A DNA stretch of 64,000 nucleotides from Nocardiopsis alba DSM 43377 (GCF_000341225.1 NZ_ANAC01000015.1:117589-181588), one strand, 5' to 3'. Shown: positions 16,750 to 27,274, counted from the stretch's first letter. A program made the numbers and translations. The notes: generated by a model from the sequence alone, not told the origin.

Positions 16750-18372
16750 ATGCCACGGAGCACCCGAACGATCCCCACCGCGTTGGTCCTGGTCGGCACC
16801 CTGATCATGGCCATCGGATGCGCCCCGACCGACACCGAGGACGTCCCGGACCCCGAGAGCACGGCGGAACAGACCACCACCTATCCCGAAGGCCCCTATG
16901 TCAGGGAGGGGCTCTTCGGCGCCTATGACTTCCCCGCCCGGGTGGCGGTGCACCACATCGAGCGCGGCCGGGACCGCGGCGTCCTCCGTCTCACCGTGGA
17001 GGCCACCGGTGAGACCGACCAGAGCTACATCCACCGCCCCGCCGCCTTCTCCCGAGGACTGCTCGGCCGGAACTGGGCGTTCTCCCTGACCGACCCGGTC
17101 GGACGGAAGCACTATCTCCCGCTGCTCGACTCCGACGACCGCACGATCGGCAGCCCCATGCCGCCCAACTGGGTCCCCGGGGCCACCTACGAGTTCGAGA
17201 TCCACTTCCCACCGATCCCCGAGGGGGTGGAACGCCTCACCCTCCACACCACCGGGGACGCCGGAGAGTTCACCGGCATCCCCGTGGTGGACCGGGGCGA
17301 GCCCTCCGCCCAGCCTTCCGACGACATCGACCACAACCACATCGACCCGGGCGACACCGTGCGTCCCGGACCCGGCGACGCCGAACCGGCCGGCGACCCC
17401 GACGATCGGGTCCAGGACCTGTACTCCATCGTCGAGCGGCCCGACCGGGTCCACACGGGCGGCGCGGACGAGACGACGGTGGGACTGCACGCCGACGTGC
17501 TGTTCGATCTCGACGAGTCCGAGCTCACCACAGAGGCCGAAGAGGTCCTGCGCGAGGTGGCCGAGGAGACCCGGGCCGAGGCCGACCCCTCACGGCCGCC
17601 GATCACGATCGTGGGCCACACCGATGGGCAAGGGGCGGGCGACTACAACCTGACCCTGTCCGAGGAGCGTGCCGAGGCCGTCCACGCCTTCCTCCGCGAG
17701 GAGCTGGGCACCGACTACGCGTACGAGACCGAGGGACGCGGGGACACCGAACCGGTGGCAAGCGAGAACGCCGACACCGAGGAGGAGGTCGAGGAGGCGC
17801 GCGCGGCCAACCGGCGGGTGGAGATCTCCTACCACCTGCTTCCCGAGGGCGAACGCGAGGAGACCGGCGAAGAGGCCGGTACCACCGTCACCGAGGGGAC
17901 GGAGCACGTGGCCGCGCCGCCGGCGCCGTTCCGCGAAGGCGACGGCGAGGTCGTCGCCACGGGCGAGGCGACCTTCCTCAGCGACGTCGCGCGCTATCGA
18001 CTGCACGCGTATCCGATGTACCGGGACGGTTCCTACCTCGTCGGGGTCTTCGAACTCGAACACGACGACAGCGGATCGGGGACGGTGCCGCACGTCGTCT
18101 CTCCCCTCTCCGGAGACCTGCGGGGCGGAGAGATGACCGCCTTTTCGGTGAGCGCCCCCGGCGGTGACGACGTCCTGCGGGCCGTCCGTATCGGCCCCTC
18201 CCACCCCGAGGACGAGGACCCCCGCTACCTGTCCACCCGACACTTCAACCCGTTCCCCGACGGTGGGAAGAGCCGCAGGACCTTCGTCTACTTCCCCGCG
18301 CCCGCCCTGGGCGTGGACGAGGTGGAGCTGGACGCCGGCCCCTTCGGCGCCTTCACGATCCCGGTGGAATGA
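16750..18372 (+). CDS. OmpA-domain lipoprotein
   Basis: 540 residues. N-terminal lipoprotein signal with lipobox ending AIGC (cysteine about residue 25), then an acidic linker. A beta-rich domain spans about 45-180. An OmpA/MotB peptidoglycan-binding domain at about 245-375 has ADVLFDLDESELTTEAEEVL, ITIVGHTDGQGAGDYN, LSEERAEAVHAFL and EARAANRRVEI. A further about 150-residue beta-rich region follows, starting FREGDGEVVATGEAT. OmpA-like lipoproteins occur in actinobacteria and are likely anchored to membrane and wall. The ATG at 16750 follows AAGGAGAGGC. Flanked by the 77-base repeat copies, which suggests it was inserted or duplicated together with the terminator. Confidence 0.88.
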   Translation: MPRSTRTIPTALVLVGTLIMAIGCAPTDTEDVPDPESTAEQTTTYPEGPYVREGLFGAYDFPARVAVHHIERGRDRGVLRLTVEATGETDQSYIHRPAAFSRGLLGRNWAFSLTDPVGRKHYLPLLDSDDRTIGSPMPPNWVPGATYEFEIHFPPIPEGVERLTLHTTGDAGEFTGIPVVDRGEPSAQPSDDIDHNHIDPGDTVRPGPGDAEPAGDPDDRVQDLYSIVERPDRVHTGGADETTVGLHADVLFDLDESELTTEAEEVLREVAEETRAEADPSRPPITIVGHTDGQGAGDYNLTLSEERAEAVHAFLREELGTDYAYETEGRGDTEPVASENADTEEEVEEARAANRRVEISYHLLPEGEREETGEEAGTTVTEGTEHVAAPPAPFREGDGEVVATGEATFLSDVARYRLHAYPMYRDGSYLVGVFELEHDDSGSGTVPHVVSPLSGDLRGGEMTAFSVSAPGGDDVLRAVRIGPSHPEDEDPRYLSTRHFNPFPDGGKSRRTFVYFPAPALGVDEVELDAGPFGAFTIPVE

Positions 18373-18446
18373 CCCTCACCCACGAACGACGGCGCCCGCC
18401 CCGAGGATCCGGGGCGGGCGCCGTCCGCGTCGTTACGGGACCGCTC
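18370..18446. repeat. 77-base direct repeat, copy 2, with terminator hairpin between ompA-like gene and ctaB
   Basis: Begins at the TGA of the OmpA-like gene and ends within the ctaB stop codon. Contains the same hairpin as copy 1 and can terminate both convergent genes. The two differences from copy 1 lie close to the stop codon. Confidence 0.9.
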
Positions 18447-19404
18447 AGCCGAGCAGTCGCGCGATGAGGGGGTCGATGGTGACCGCCGTGAACAGCAGCG
18501 CCAGGTAGGCGTTGGAGAGGTGGAAGAAGCCCATGGTCTTGAGCTTGGCCCCGCTCACCCCCGCCATCGAGCGGCTGAGCAGGCGGTGGGCCTGGACCAC
18601 CAGGAGCGCGCCCAGGATGAGGGCGACCGCACCGTAGAACACGGTGGTCCCCGCGACCGGCCAGAAGATGAGCGAGACGATGACCGTGGCCCAGCTGTAC
18701 AGCACCGTCTCCAGCAGCACGCGACGGTCGCCGGCGACCACCGGGAGCATCGGCACCTTGGCGGCGGCGTAGTCCTCGCGGTAACGCATGGCCAGGGTCC
18801 AGGTGTGCGGAGGCGTCCAGAAGAACACCACCAGGAAGAGGACGAACGGCGCCCAGTCGAGGCTGTTGGTGACCGCGGCCCAGCCGATGAGGACCGGCAT
18901 ACAGCCCGCGATGCCGCCCCACACCACGTTCTGCGCGGTACGACGCTTGAGCAGCATCGTGTACACGAAGATGTAGAAGAGGATCGCGAAGACCGACAGC
19001 GTCGCCGACAGCACGTTGACGAACACCAGGAAGCCGACGGTGGAGCCGATCGCCAGGGCGAGCCCGTAGATGAGGGCGCCCTTCGGTGTGACCAGGTCCA
19101 TCGCGCCCGGACGCTGTCGGGTGCGACGCATCTCACGGTCGATGTCACGGTCGATGTAGCAGTTCATCGCGTTCGCGCTGGCCGCCGACATGGTGCCGAA
19201 CAGCAGGGTGGCGACCGCGGTCCACAGCGGCGGCACACCCCCGGCGGCCACGAACATCACCGGGATGGTGGTGATGAGCAGAAGCTCGATGACGCGGGGC
19301 TTGGAGAGAGCGACATAGGCACGGACGTAGTCACCCAGGGCGGCCTTACGGGGGGCCTCGGGGGTGGGCGATCCGGCCTGCGGGGAACGGTTGGTGAGTG
19401 TCAT
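18445..19404 (-). CDS. ctaB: Protoheme IX farnesyltransferase CtaB
   Basis: Adds the hydroxyethylfarnesyl tail to heme b to give heme O, the substrate of CtaA. 319 residues with about nine membrane segments. UbiA-family aspartate motifs [18 protein letters not shown] near residue 80 and the second loop [15 protein letters not shown] near 210 are present, as is the [16 protein letters not shown] start. Minus strand, divergent from tkt, the usual actinobacterial arrangement. A TACTACA-type dyad lies 160 bases upstream. Confidence 0.96.
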   Translation of the reverse strand: MTLTNRSPQAGSPTPEAPRKAALGDYVRAYVALSKPRVIELLLITTIPVMFVAAGGVPPLWTAVATLLFGTMSAASANAMNCYIDRDIDREMRRTRQRPGAMDLVTPKGALIYGLALAIGSTVGFLVFVNVLSATLSVFAILFYIFVYTMLLKRRTAQNVVWGGIAGCMPVLIGWAAVTNSLDWAPFVLFLVVFFWTPPHTWTLAMRYREDYAAAKVPMLPVVAGDRRVLLETVLYSWATVIVSLIFWPVAGTTVFYGAVALILGALLVVQAHRLLSRSMAGVSGAKLKTMGFFHLSNAYLALLFTAVTIDPLIARLLG

Positions 19405-19564
19405 GGGTGCCGCGTCCCCACGGCCGGAAGCACTCCTGTCCCCTGGGGGGCCGGCTCGGTTTCAGACACGCGGATACCTCGACAACTCTTAGGGAATTTC
19501 GACACTGCTCGCCACGCGGGGTCGATCGGACCGACAAAGCGTCAGGATCAGCGAAAACCCCGTC

Positions 19565-19581
19565 AACGACATACTGTAGTA
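19565..19581 (-). promoter_or_regulatory. TACTACA-type dyad upstream of ctaB, matching the ctaA site
   Basis: Read on the minus strand: TACTACA, GTA, TGTCGTT. It shares 15 of 17 bases with the ctaA site, including a TACAGT that could be a -10 element. The rest of the 641-base ctaB-tkt gap (19405-20045) holds a hairpin with arms GTCCGTGTT and AACACGGAC at 19826-19859 and no credible gene. Confidence 0.55.
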
Positions 19582-20045
19582 CTTCCTCGCGCGCACCGGA
19601 GACCTGCCCCCTGGGTACGGGTGCCCCGCCGGCCGGGACCTTCGGCCCGAGACCTCGCCGCCCCTCGGGTGTACAGAAGGGTCGCACAAGCCCCACCACG
19701 CTTCCAGCGTGCCACGCGCCCCACCGAGCGCGGGGATCCGGCCCCACGCCCCCTCCACCAGCCGGTGCGGGAGGTGTCGGGCACCCACATCCCCTGCCGC
19801 GGACGATAGGCTCGCAGACGGCCCCGTCCGTGTTCCACCGACCTCGTGCGAACACGGACCGGACACGTGCTTCGGGGCCGCGTGACGTCCACAGCCCGAC
19901 GCCGAGCGACCCCGCCCTCGCACACCCCTCTCGGCCCGCCCCACGAGCGGGTCGTCCGTCGATCCCGGCGGACAACAAGTACACACGACCACCACCCGCC
20001 CCGGAAACGGGTGCCTCCGGTGCCCGAGAAGGAGAACGAAAGTCC

Positions 20046-22139
20046 GTGAACGCCCACACCCCGCAGAATCTGGAGTGGTCGGACCTCGACCTCCGTGCCG
20101 TCGACACGGTTCGGGCGCTGGCGATGGACGCGGTAGAGAAGTCGGGTAACGGTCACCCCGGTACCGCGATGAGCCTCGCTCCCGCCGCCTACCTCCTCTT
20201 CCAGAAGGTCATGCGCCACGACCCCGCCGCCCCCGACTGGGTCGGCCGGGACCGTTTCGTACTGTCCATCGGACACTCCAGCCTCACCCTGTACATCCAG
20301 CTCTACCTCGCCGGCTACGGCCTGACCCTGAAGGACCTGGAGTCGCTGCGCCAGTGGGACAGCCTCACCCCGGGTCACCCCGAGGTCGGCCACACCCCCG
20401 GCGTGGAGACCACCACCGGCCCGCTCGGCCAGGGTGTGGGCAACGCCGTCGGCATGGCCATGGCCGCCCGCCGCGAGCGCGGCCTGTTCAACCCCGAGGC
20501 GGGTCCGGGCGTCAGCCCCTTCGACCACCACGTCTACGCGTTCTGCTCCGACGGCGACGTCCAGGAGGGCGTGAGCCACGAGGCCAGCGCCCTGGCCGGC
20601 ACCCAGAACCTGGGCAACCTCATCATGATCTGGGACGACAACCAGATCTCCATCGAGGACGACACCCGCATCGCGCACAGCGAGGACGTCATGGCCCGTT
20701 ACCGGGCCTACGGCTGGCACGTCGAGGACGTCGACTGGACCGCCACCGGCGAGTACGTCGAGGACGTCGACGGCCTCTACCAGGCGATCCTGCGCGGCAA
20801 GGCCGAGACCGACCGTCCGACCTTCATCCGTCTGCGCACCGTCATCGGCTGGCCGGCGCCCAACAAGCAGAACACCGGCGCCATCCACGGCGCCGCCATC
20901 GGTGCCGCCGAGATCTCCGCCACCAAGGAGATCCTGGGCCTTCCGGACGAGCCGTTCGCGGTCGAGGACGCCGTCATCGAGCACACCCGCAAGGCACTGG
21001 ACCGGGGCCGCGAGGCCCACGCCGCCTGGGAGGTCGCCTTCGACGCCTGGCGCAAGGGCGCCGGCGAGCACGGTGAGCTCTTCGACCGGCTCCAGTCGGG
21101 CAAGCTGCCCGAGGACTGGGAGGAGTCGCTGCCCTCCTTCGAGGCGAGCGAGAAGGGGATGGCCACCCGCAAGGCGAGCGGCGAGGTGCTGAGCGCGGTC
21201 GCGCCGATCCTGCCCGAGCTGTGGGGCGGCTCGGCCGACCTGGCCGGTTCCAACAACACCACCCCCAAGGGCGAGCCCTCCTTCCTCCCCTTCGACCGGG
21301 CCAGCGGCATGTTCCCCGGCAACCCGTACGGTCGCGTGCTGCACTTCGGCATCCGTGAGCACGGCATGGGTTCGATCCTCAACGGCATCGCCCTGCACGG
21401 CCCCACCCGCCCCTACGGCGGCACGTTCCTGGTCTTCAGCGACTACATGCGTCCGGCCGTGCGACTGGCCGCGCTCATGAAGCTGCCGGTCACCTACGTG
21501 TGGACCCACGACTCCATCGGTCTGGGCGAGGACGGCCCCACCCACCAGCCGATCGAGCACCTGTGGGCGCTGCGCGCCATCCCCGGCCTGGACGTGATCC
21601 GTCCCGCCGACGCCAACGAGACCGTCGTGGCCTGGCGCAAGGCGCTGGAGAGCACCGACCGTCCCACCGCGCTGGCGCTCACCCGCCAGAACGTCCCGGT
21701 CCTGGACCGCGAGGTCCACGCTCCGGCCGAGGGCGCGGCCCAGGGCGGCTACGTGCTCGCCGAGGCCGAGGGGGGCACCCCCGAGGCCATCGTCATCGCC
21801 ACCGGTAGCGAGGTCTCCCTCGCGCTGGAGGCCCGCGCCGAGCTGGAGCGGGCCGGCATCCCCACCCGCGTGGTCTCCATGCCGTGCGTGGAGTGGTTCG
21901 AGGAGCAGAGCGAGGAGTACCGCGAGCAGGTGCTGCCCTCCTCGGTGCGCGCCCGCGTGTCGGTCGAGGCCGGTATCGCCATGGGCTGGCGCTCCTACGT
22001 CGGCGACGCCGGCGTCTCGGTGAGCCTGGAGCACTTCGGTGCCTCCGCGCCCTACCAGACCCTCTACGAGAAGTTCGGCATCACCTCCGAAGCGGTCGTC
22101 GCGGCGGTCCGCGACAGTCTGGCCAAGGTCGGACGCTGA
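20046..22139 (+). CDS. tkt: Transketolase
   Basis: Thiamine-diphosphate enzyme of the non-oxidative pentose phosphate pathway and Calvin-type carbon shuffling. 697 residues, normal length. Motifs: [14 protein letters not shown] near residue 32, [16 protein letters not shown] near 115-130, the TPP-binding [19 protein letters not shown] near 160-180, the second-domain [14 protein letters not shown], and [21 protein letters not shown] near 490-510. GTG at 20046 follows GAGAAGGAGAACGAAA. First gene of tkt-tal-zwf-opcA-pgl. Confidence 0.97.
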   Translation: MNAHTPQNLEWSDLDLRAVDTVRALAMDAVEKSGNGHPGTAMSLAPAAYLLFQKVMRHDPAAPDWVGRDRFVLSIGHSSLTLYIQLYLAGYGLTLKDLESLRQWDSLTPGHPEVGHTPGVETTTGPLGQGVGNAVGMAMAARRERGLFNPEAGPGVSPFDHHVYAFCSDGDVQEGVSHEASALAGTQNLGNLIMIWDDNQISIEDDTRIAHSEDVMARYRAYGWHVEDVDWTATGEYVEDVDGLYQAILRGKAETDRPTFIRLRTVIGWPAPNKQNTGAIHGAAIGAAEISATKEILGLPDEPFAVEDAVIEHTRKALDRGREAHAAWEVAFDAWRKGAGEHGELFDRLQSGKLPEDWEESLPSFEASEKGMATRKASGEVLSAVAPILPELWGGSADLAGSNNTTPKGEPSFLPFDRASGMFPGNPYGRVLHFGIREHGMGSILNGIALHGPTRPYGGTFLVFSDYMRPAVRLAALMKLPVTYVWTHDSIGLGEDGPTHQPIEHLWALRAIPGLDVIRPADANETVVAWRKALESTDRPTALALTRQNVPVLDREVHAPAEGAAQGGYVLAEAEGGTPEAIVIATGSEVSLALEARAELERAGIPTRVVSMPCVEWFEEQSEEYREQVLPSSVRARVSVEAGIAMGWRSYVGDAGVSVSLEHFGASAPYQTLYEKFGITSEAVVAAVRDSLAKVGR

Positions 22140-22148
22140 CGGAGCGGT

Positions 22149-22174
22149 CCCGCCGGGGAGCCCTCCCCGGCGGG
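22149..22174 (+). terminator. Hairpin between tkt and tal (attenuator or processing stem)
   Basis: CCCGCCGGGGA and TCCCCGGCGGG pair perfectly around a 4-base loop, 10 bases after the tkt stop. In mid-operon position it may partly terminate or stabilise the tkt part of the message. Confidence 0.6.
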
Positions 22175-22233
22175 GCCGCCGCCCGTGCGCGGCGCGGGCC
22201 CAGGACAAAGCGCAGGGAAGGCGTGAGAAGGAC

Positions 22234-23340
22234 ATGAGCACCGCACTGAAGGATCTGGCCGAGGCCGGGCAGTCCATCTGGCTGGACGACATCAGCCGGG
22301 ACCGACTGCGCACCGGCAACCTCGCCGAACTGATGTCGACCCACCACGTGACCGGGGTGACCTCGAACCCCACCATCTTCGACAAGGCCCTCGCCGAGGG
22401 CGACGCCTACGACGAGCAGGTGCACGCCCTCGGGGTGCGCGGTGTCTCGGTGGGCGAGGCCGTCCGGATGCTGACCGCCTACGACATCCGCTGGGCCGCG
22501 GACACCCTGCGCCCGGTGTACGACGCCACCGACCGCGTGGACGGCCGGGTCTCCCTGGAGGTGGACCCGCGTCTGGCCCGCGAGACCGAGCGCACCATCG
22601 CCGAGGCCCGGTCGCTGTGGTGGCTGGTCGACCGTCCCAACCTGATGATCAAGATCCCGGCGACGGTCGAGGGTCTGCCCGCGATCACCCAGGTGCTCGG
22701 GCACGGCATCAGCGTCAACGTCACCCTGATCTTCTCCCTGGAGCGCTACCGGGAGGTCATGGAGGCGTTCCTGGAGGGCATGGAGCTGGCCCGCGCCAAC
22801 GGCCACGACCTGTCCCGTATCCAGTCCGTGGCGTCCTTCTTCGTCAGCCGCGTCGACAGCGAGGTGGACAAGCGGCTGAAGGCCATCGGCACCGACGAGG
22901 CCGGGCGTCTGCTCGGCCGCGCCGCCATCGCCAACGCGCGGCTGGCCTACCAGGACTACGAGCAGGTCTTCTCCGCCGACCGTTGGAAGGTGCTGGCCGC
23001 CGAGGGCGCCACCCCGCAGCGTCCGCTGTGGGCCTCCACCGGGGTGAAGGACCCGTCCTACTCCGACACCCGCTACGTCACCGACCTGGTGGCCCCCGGC
23101 ACCGTGAACACGATGCCGCAGGCCACCCTCGACGCGACCGCCGACCACGGTGAGATCACCGGGGACACGGTCCGGGCGCACTACGCCGAGGCCCAGGCCG
23201 ACATGGACGCCCTCCGCGAGGCCGGTGTGGACATGGCCGACGTCGTCCTCCACCTGGAGAACGAGGGCGTGGTCAAGTTCGTGGACTCCTGGGAGAGCCT
23301 GCTCGGCCGGCTGACCATGAAGCTCGACGAGCTCGCCTAG
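22234..23340 (+). CDS. tal: Transaldolase
   Basis: Transfers a dihydroxyacetone unit between sugar phosphates. 368 residues, the long TalB-like class 2 form of actinobacteria. Key segments: [13 protein letters not shown] near residue 45, the catalytic-lysine region [16 protein letters not shown] near 140, SVNVTLIFS near 165, and [15 protein letters not shown] near 198. ATG 22234 with AGAAGGAC just upstream. Lies 94 bases after tkt, with a hairpin in between. Confidence 0.96.
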   Translation: MSTALKDLAEAGQSIWLDDISRDRLRTGNLAELMSTHHVTGVTSNPTIFDKALAEGDAYDEQVHALGVRGVSVGEAVRMLTAYDIRWAADTLRPVYDATDRVDGRVSLEVDPRLARETERTIAEARSLWWLVDRPNLMIKIPATVEGLPAITQVLGHGISVNVTLIFSLERYREVMEAFLEGMELARANGHDLSRIQSVASFFVSRVDSEVDKRLKAIGTDEAGRLLGRAAIANARLAYQDYEQVFSADRWKVLAAEGATPQRPLWASTGVKDPSYSDTRYVTDLVAPGTVNTMPQATLDATADHGEITGDTVRAHYAEAQADMDALREAGVDMADVVLHLENEGVVKFVDSWESLLGRLTMKLDELA

Positions 23341-23348
23341 GCCGCATC

Positions 23349-23377
23349 CACGGGCCTCCGTCGCACCGGAGCCCGTG
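23349..23377 (+). terminator. Hairpin 1 between tal and zwf
   Basis: CACGGG plus CTCCG pair with CGGAG plus CCCGTG with one bulged C, a few bases after the tal stop. No T-run. Confidence 0.5.
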
Positions 23378-23403
23378 CGGCCCTCGAGGCACCCTCTCAC
23401 CGC

Positions 23404-23436
23404 CCCGTGCCCGTGCGCGATCCGCGCGGGCACGGG
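23404..23436 (+). terminator. Hairpin 2 between tal and zwf
   Basis: CCCGTGCCCG and CGGGCACGGG pair perfectly around an inner GC-rich loop. Together with hairpin 1 it fills the 144-base tal-zwf gap, so zwf expression may be separately tuned. Confidence 0.5.
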
Positions 23437-23484
23437 TGCCCGTCCACCGAGGCATCGGCCACGCTCGACAGGAGAAAGAGACTC

Positions 23485-25050
23485 TTGAAAGAACCGGTGA
23501 TGCCGGGAGCGGTACCCAACCCGCTCCGCAACGCCCTGGACCGAAGGCTCCCCCGGATCGCCGGGCCCAGCGTGCTGGTGCTGTTCGGCGTGACGGGCGA
23601 CCTGGCCCGCAAGAAACTGCTTCCCGCCATCTACGACCTGGCCAACCGGGGCATGCTGCCGCCGGGCTTCGGTCTGGTGGGGTTCGCCCGCCGGGACTGG
23701 GAGGACCAGGACTTCGCCCACGAGGCCCACGAGGCGGTGCGTCAGCACGCGCGCACCCCCTTCCGTGAGGACGTGTGGCGCCAGCTCAGTGAGGGCATGC
23801 GGTTCGTCCAGGGCGACCTGGACGACGACGCGGCCTTCGACGAGCTCGCCCGGACCGTCCACGAGCTGGACGCCGCGCGCGGCACCGGAGGCAACTACGC
23901 CTTCTACCTGTCGCTGCCGCCCAAGCTGTTCCCGACCGTGGTCACCCAGCTCAAGAGGTCCGGCCTGGCCGAGCCCGAACAGGGCGAGGGGACCGGCGGG
24001 GTCACCCCGTGGCGGCGCGTGGTCATCGAGAAGCCCTTCGGCCACGACCTGACCAGCGCCCGCGACCTCAACTCCGTGGTGGACGACGTCTTCCCGCCGT
24101 CGGCGGTGTTCCGCATCGACCACTACCTGGGCAAGGAGACGGTCCAGAACATTCTGGCGCTGCGCTTCGCCAACACCCTGTTCGAGCCCCTGTGGAACCG
24201 CGGTTACGTGGACCACGTGCAGATCACCATGGCCGAGGACATCGGCGTGGGCGGACGCGCGGGCTACTACGACGGGATCGGCGCCGCCCGCGACGTCATG
24301 CAGAACCACCTGCTCCAGCTGCTCGCGCTCGTGGCCATGGAGGAGCCCGTCTCCTACAGCGCCGACGCGATCCGCGCGGAGAAGGAGAAGGTGCTCTCCG
24401 CGGTCTCCCTGCCCGAGGACCTGTCCACCGGCACCGCCCGGGGACAGTACGCCGCCGGTTGGCAGGGCGGCGCCGCGGTGCGCGGCTACCTGGAGGAGGA
24501 GGGCATCCCCTCCGACTCGGTGACCGAGACCTACGCCGCCCTCAGGCTCGACGTGGGCACCCGCCGCTGGGCCGGGGTGCCCTTCTACCTGCGCACCGGC
24601 AAACGGCTGGGCCGCCGCGTCACCGAGGTGGCGTTGGTGTTCCAGGCCGCTCCGCAGCAGATGTTCGCGCGCTCCGACATCAGCGAACTGGGGCAGAACG
24701 CCCTGGTACTGCGCATCCAGCCGGACGAGGGCGTCACCCTGCGCTTCGGCTCCAAGGTGCCCGGCGCCTCCATGGAGGTGCGCGACGTGAGCATGGACTT
24801 CACCTACGGGCAGTCCTTCACCGAGGCCAGCCCCGAGGCCTACGAACGGCTCATCCTGGACGTGCTGATCGGCGACCCGCCGCTCTTCCCCCGCCAGGAG
24901 GAGGTCGAGCTGTCGTGGCGCATCCTGGACCCGGTGGAGGACTACTGGGCGAAGGAGGGCCGCCCCGAACAATACGGTTCGGGTACCTGGGGGCCCGACT
25001 CCGCCCACGAACTGCTCGCCAGGGACGGCCGCCAGTGGCGCCGCCCATGA
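23485..25050 (+). CDS. zwf: Glucose-6-phosphate 1-dehydrogenase
   Basis: First step of the oxidative pentose phosphate pathway, producing NADPH. 521 residues. The dinucleotide site [16 protein letters not shown] is near residue 32, the substrate site [15 protein letters not shown] near 210 and [11 protein letters not shown] near 180. The TTG at 23485 sits 4 bases after GGAGAAAGAG and is the best start; an ATG at 23500 is the alternative. Followed by opcA after 22 bases. Confidence 0.96.
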   Translation: MKEPVMPGAVPNPLRNALDRRLPRIAGPSVLVLFGVTGDLARKKLLPAIYDLANRGMLPPGFGLVGFARRDWEDQDFAHEAHEAVRQHARTPFREDVWRQLSEGMRFVQGDLDDDAAFDELARTVHELDAARGTGGNYAFYLSLPPKLFPTVVTQLKRSGLAEPEQGEGTGGVTPWRRVVIEKPFGHDLTSARDLNSVVDDVFPPSAVFRIDHYLGKETVQNILALRFANTLFEPLWNRGYVDHVQITMAEDIGVGGRAGYYDGIGAARDVMQNHLLQLLALVAMEEPVSYSADAIRAEKEKVLSAVSLPEDLSTGTARGQYAAGWQGGAAVRGYLEEEGIPSDSVTETYAALRLDVGTRRWAGVPFYLRTGKRLGRRVTEVALVFQAAPQQMFARSDISELGQNALVLRIQPDEGVTLRFGSKVPGASMEVRDVSMDFTYGQSFTEASPEAYERLILDVLIGDPPLFPRQEEVELSWRILDPVEDYWAKEGRPEQYGSGTWGPDSAHELLARDGRQWRRP

Positions 25051-25072
25051 CCGCCCGCGTCGGGAGGAACCG

Positions 25073-25993
25073 ATGACGCTCTACCTGCCGCGCACCACCA
25101 CCGCGCAGATCACCGAGGCGCTCATGTCCGAGCGTCTCAGTGTCGGCGGCGGCGCGATGAACATGGTTCTGACCCTGGTCATCGTCACCGACGAGGCCGA
25201 CCACTACGACGCCGTCCGGGCCGCCACCGAGGCCGGACGCGAACATCCGTCCCGGGTCGTGGCGCTGATCCGCCGCGACCCCAAGGCCGAGCCCGCCATC
25301 GACGCCGAGATCCGCAGGCCCGGCACCTCCGGCCCCGGCGAGGCGGTGCTGCTGAGGCTGTACGGGCCCCTGGGCGAACACCCCGACTCGGTCCTGACCC
25401 CGCTGCTGGTGCCGGACGCGCCCGTGGTGGTGTGGTGGCCGGGCCAGGGGCCGCTCGACCCGGCCGACGATCCGGTCGGTCGTCTGGCCCAGCGCAGGAT
25501 CACCGACGCCCTGCGCGCCCCGAACCCGCTGGAGGACCTGATGGAGCGGGTCGCCCACTACCGTCCGGGCGACACCGACCTGACCTGGACCCGGCTGACC
25601 CCGTGGCGTTCGCTGCTGGCCAGCGCCATGGACCAGCCGTGCGGCTGGGTGAACTCGGCCCGGGTGACCGCCGAACCGCACTACCCGAGCGCCGAACTGC
25701 TGGCGTCGTGGCTGTCCGAACGCCTCGACGTCCCGGTGGAGCGCGCCACCTCGCACGGCCCCGGGCTGACCGAGGTGTGCCTGAGCACCGACCAGGGGGA
25801 CATCACGATCTCCCGCAGAGACGGCCAGGTCGCCATCCTGTCGAGGTTCGGCCAGCCGGACCAGACGGTGGCCCTGGCCCGACGCGGCGCCTCCCAGGCC
25901 CTGGCCGAGGAGCTGCGCCGACTGGACGCCGACGAGACCTACGCGAGCGCGGCCCGCCACCTGGGCCCGATGCTCGCCGGAAGCGGAGCATGA
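25073..25993 (+). CDS. opcA: Glucose-6-phosphate dehydrogenase assembly protein OpcA
   Basis: 306 residues. OpcA is an allosteric or assembly partner of G6PDH in cyanobacteria and actinobacteria. Recognisable pieces are MSERLSVGGGAMNMVLTLV near residue 15-35, the VVVWWPGQGP segment near 118 and WTRLTPWRSLLA near 175. It lies between zwf and pgl with tight spacing (stop 25993, pgl ATG 25995), as in other actinobacteria. Confidence 0.95.
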   Translation: MTLYLPRTTTAQITEALMSERLSVGGGAMNMVLTLVIVTDEADHYDAVRAATEAGREHPSRVVALIRRDPKAEPAIDAEIRRPGTSGPGEAVLLRLYGPLGEHPDSVLTPLLVPDAPVVVWWPGQGPLDPADDPVGRLAQRRITDALRAPNPLEDLMERVAHYRPGDTDLTWTRLTPWRSLLASAMDQPCGWVNSARVTAEPHYPSAELLASWLSERLDVPVERATSHGPGLTEVCLSTDQGDITISRRDGQVAILSRFGQPDQTVALARRGASQALAEELRRLDADETYASAARHLGPMLAGSGA

Positions 25994-25994
25994 G

Positions 25995-26741
25995 ATGAGC
26001 GAACCGGAGATCGTCCGCACCATCGACGCCGAGCAGCTCGCCCAGAGCGCGGCCTCGCGGTTGGCGAAGCTGATCGTGAGCGCCGAGACCGAGGGGCGCG
26101 ACTTCCACCTGGTCCTGACCGGTGGCGGGGTCGGCATCCGCACGCTCGCGGCCCTGCGCGACGAGGCGCTGGCCTGCGGGATGAAGTGGTCCCACGTGCA
26201 CCTGTGGTGGGGCGACGAGCGTTTCCTCCCCGAGGGAGACCCCGAGCGCAACGAGACCCAGGCGCGCGAGGCCCTCATCGCCGACATCGACATTCCGGCG
26301 CACCAGGTGCACCCGATGCCGTCCTCCGACGGCACCGACCACGCCGAGGCCGAACGCGCCGCCACCACCTACTCGCAGGCCCTGGCCGTGGCCGCGCGGG
26401 GCAAGGGCCCGGTGCCGGAGTTCGACGTGTGCCTGCTCGGTCTGGGCCCGGACGCCCACGTGGCGTCGCTGTTCCCCGGCCTGCCGGGCGTGCACGAGGA
26501 CGAGGCGGCCGTGGTGGCCGTCCACGACTCCCCCAAGCCGCCGCCCACCCGGATCAGCCTGACCCTGTGCGCCATCGGCACCGCCCGCCAGGTGTGGGTG
26601 CTGGCCGCGGGTGAGTCCAAGGCCGAGGCCGTACGGCTGGGCCTGTCCGACGCGAGCGTGGACCGGGCCCCCGTGGCCGGAGCGCGCGGCGCGGAGCGGA
26701 CCGTCTTCTGGCTGGACCAGGCGGCCTCCGCGCAGCTGTAG
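25995..26741 (+). CDS. pgl: 6-phosphogluconolactonase
   Basis: Hydrolyses 6-phosphogluconolactone, the zwf product. 248 residues of the NagB/RpiA-like fold. Motifs: LTGGGVGIRTLAAL near residue 40, VHLWWGDERFLPEGDPERNE near 65-85, and LLGLGPDAHVASLFPG near 145-160. Last gene of the pentose phosphate operon; a strong terminator follows 6 bases after the stop. Confidence 0.95.
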   Translation: MSEPEIVRTIDAEQLAQSAASRLAKLIVSAETEGRDFHLVLTGGGVGIRTLAALRDEALACGMKWSHVHLWWGDERFLPEGDPERNETQAREALIADIDIPAHQVHPMPSSDGTDHAEAERAATTYSQALAVAARGKGPVPEFDVCLLGLGPDAHVASLFPGLPGVHEDEAAVVAVHDSPKPPPTRISLTLCAIGTARQVWVLAAGESKAEAVRLGLSDASVDRAPVAGARGAERTVFWLDQAASAQL

Positions 26742-26747
26742 CCCTCC

Positions 26748-26793
26748 ACACGAAGGCGCCCCGGTGGGAGTTCCCGCCGGGGCGCCTTCGTGT
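26748..26793. terminator. Bidirectional terminator after pgl
   Basis: Perfect 17-base arms ACACGAAGGCGCCCCGG and CCGGGGCGCCTTCGTGT around a 12-base loop. It separates pgl from the convergent membrane-protein gene that ends at 26806. Confidence 0.92.
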
Positions 26794-26805
26794 TCCCCGG
26801 TGTCG

Positions 26806-27171
26806 TCAGGCGGCGGAGGGCGGGGGTGTCGTTCTCTTCGCGGAGAGGGCGAGAACCGGCGGGGCCAAGAGGAAGAGCGCTCCGAGGCCGAAGATCGCGA
26901 ACGTGTGCCGGTACGGTTCCGCCCCCAGGAGGCCGTAGAGGACCAACGCCCCCATCGCCACGACGAACAGACCGTAGGGCACGGTCGCCCAGGCGGAGAG
27001 CCGGCGGTCGAAGCGGCCGTCCCGCAGCACGAAGAGGTGGACCAGCAACAGAACCACCATCACCACCGCCAGAACCAGCGAGAACCCGTGCCCCTCCCGC
27101 TGATGGGCGAGCTGGAAACGCGACAGCAGGAACAGGAAGAGCCCGCAGTTCAGCAGGGCGATCGTGCGCAA
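26806..27171 (-). CDS. Small membrane protein, four membrane segments
   Basis: 121 residues. Hydrophobic stretches near 5-16, 30-50, 63-84 and 90-110. The TTG start follows GGGAGGG by 5 bases. No family recognised. First gene of the accessory block beyond the pentose phosphate operon. Confidence 0.6.
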   Translation of the reverse strand: MRTIALLNCGLFLFLLSRFQLAHQREGHGFSLVLAVVMVVLLLVHLFVLRDGRFDRRLSAWATVPYGLFVVAMGALVLYGLLGAEPYRHTFAIFGLGALFLLAPPVLALSAKRTTPPPSAA

Positions 27172-27274
27172 GAGACCCTCCCGGGATCGATCGTCAACCG
27201 TTCAAGGCCCTCAGCAGAGGCGTGACGACCTTCATGCCCCGCGACCCCGTTCATCAGGACATCCGCCGCCGGGC

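Noticed and set aside
19489..19572. 27-codon frame MSLTGFSLILTL... upstream of ctaB as a leader peptide.
   Set aside because: No ribosome site, ends 84 bases before ctaB, and shows no regulatory codon run. Kept only as a side remark in the dyad finding.
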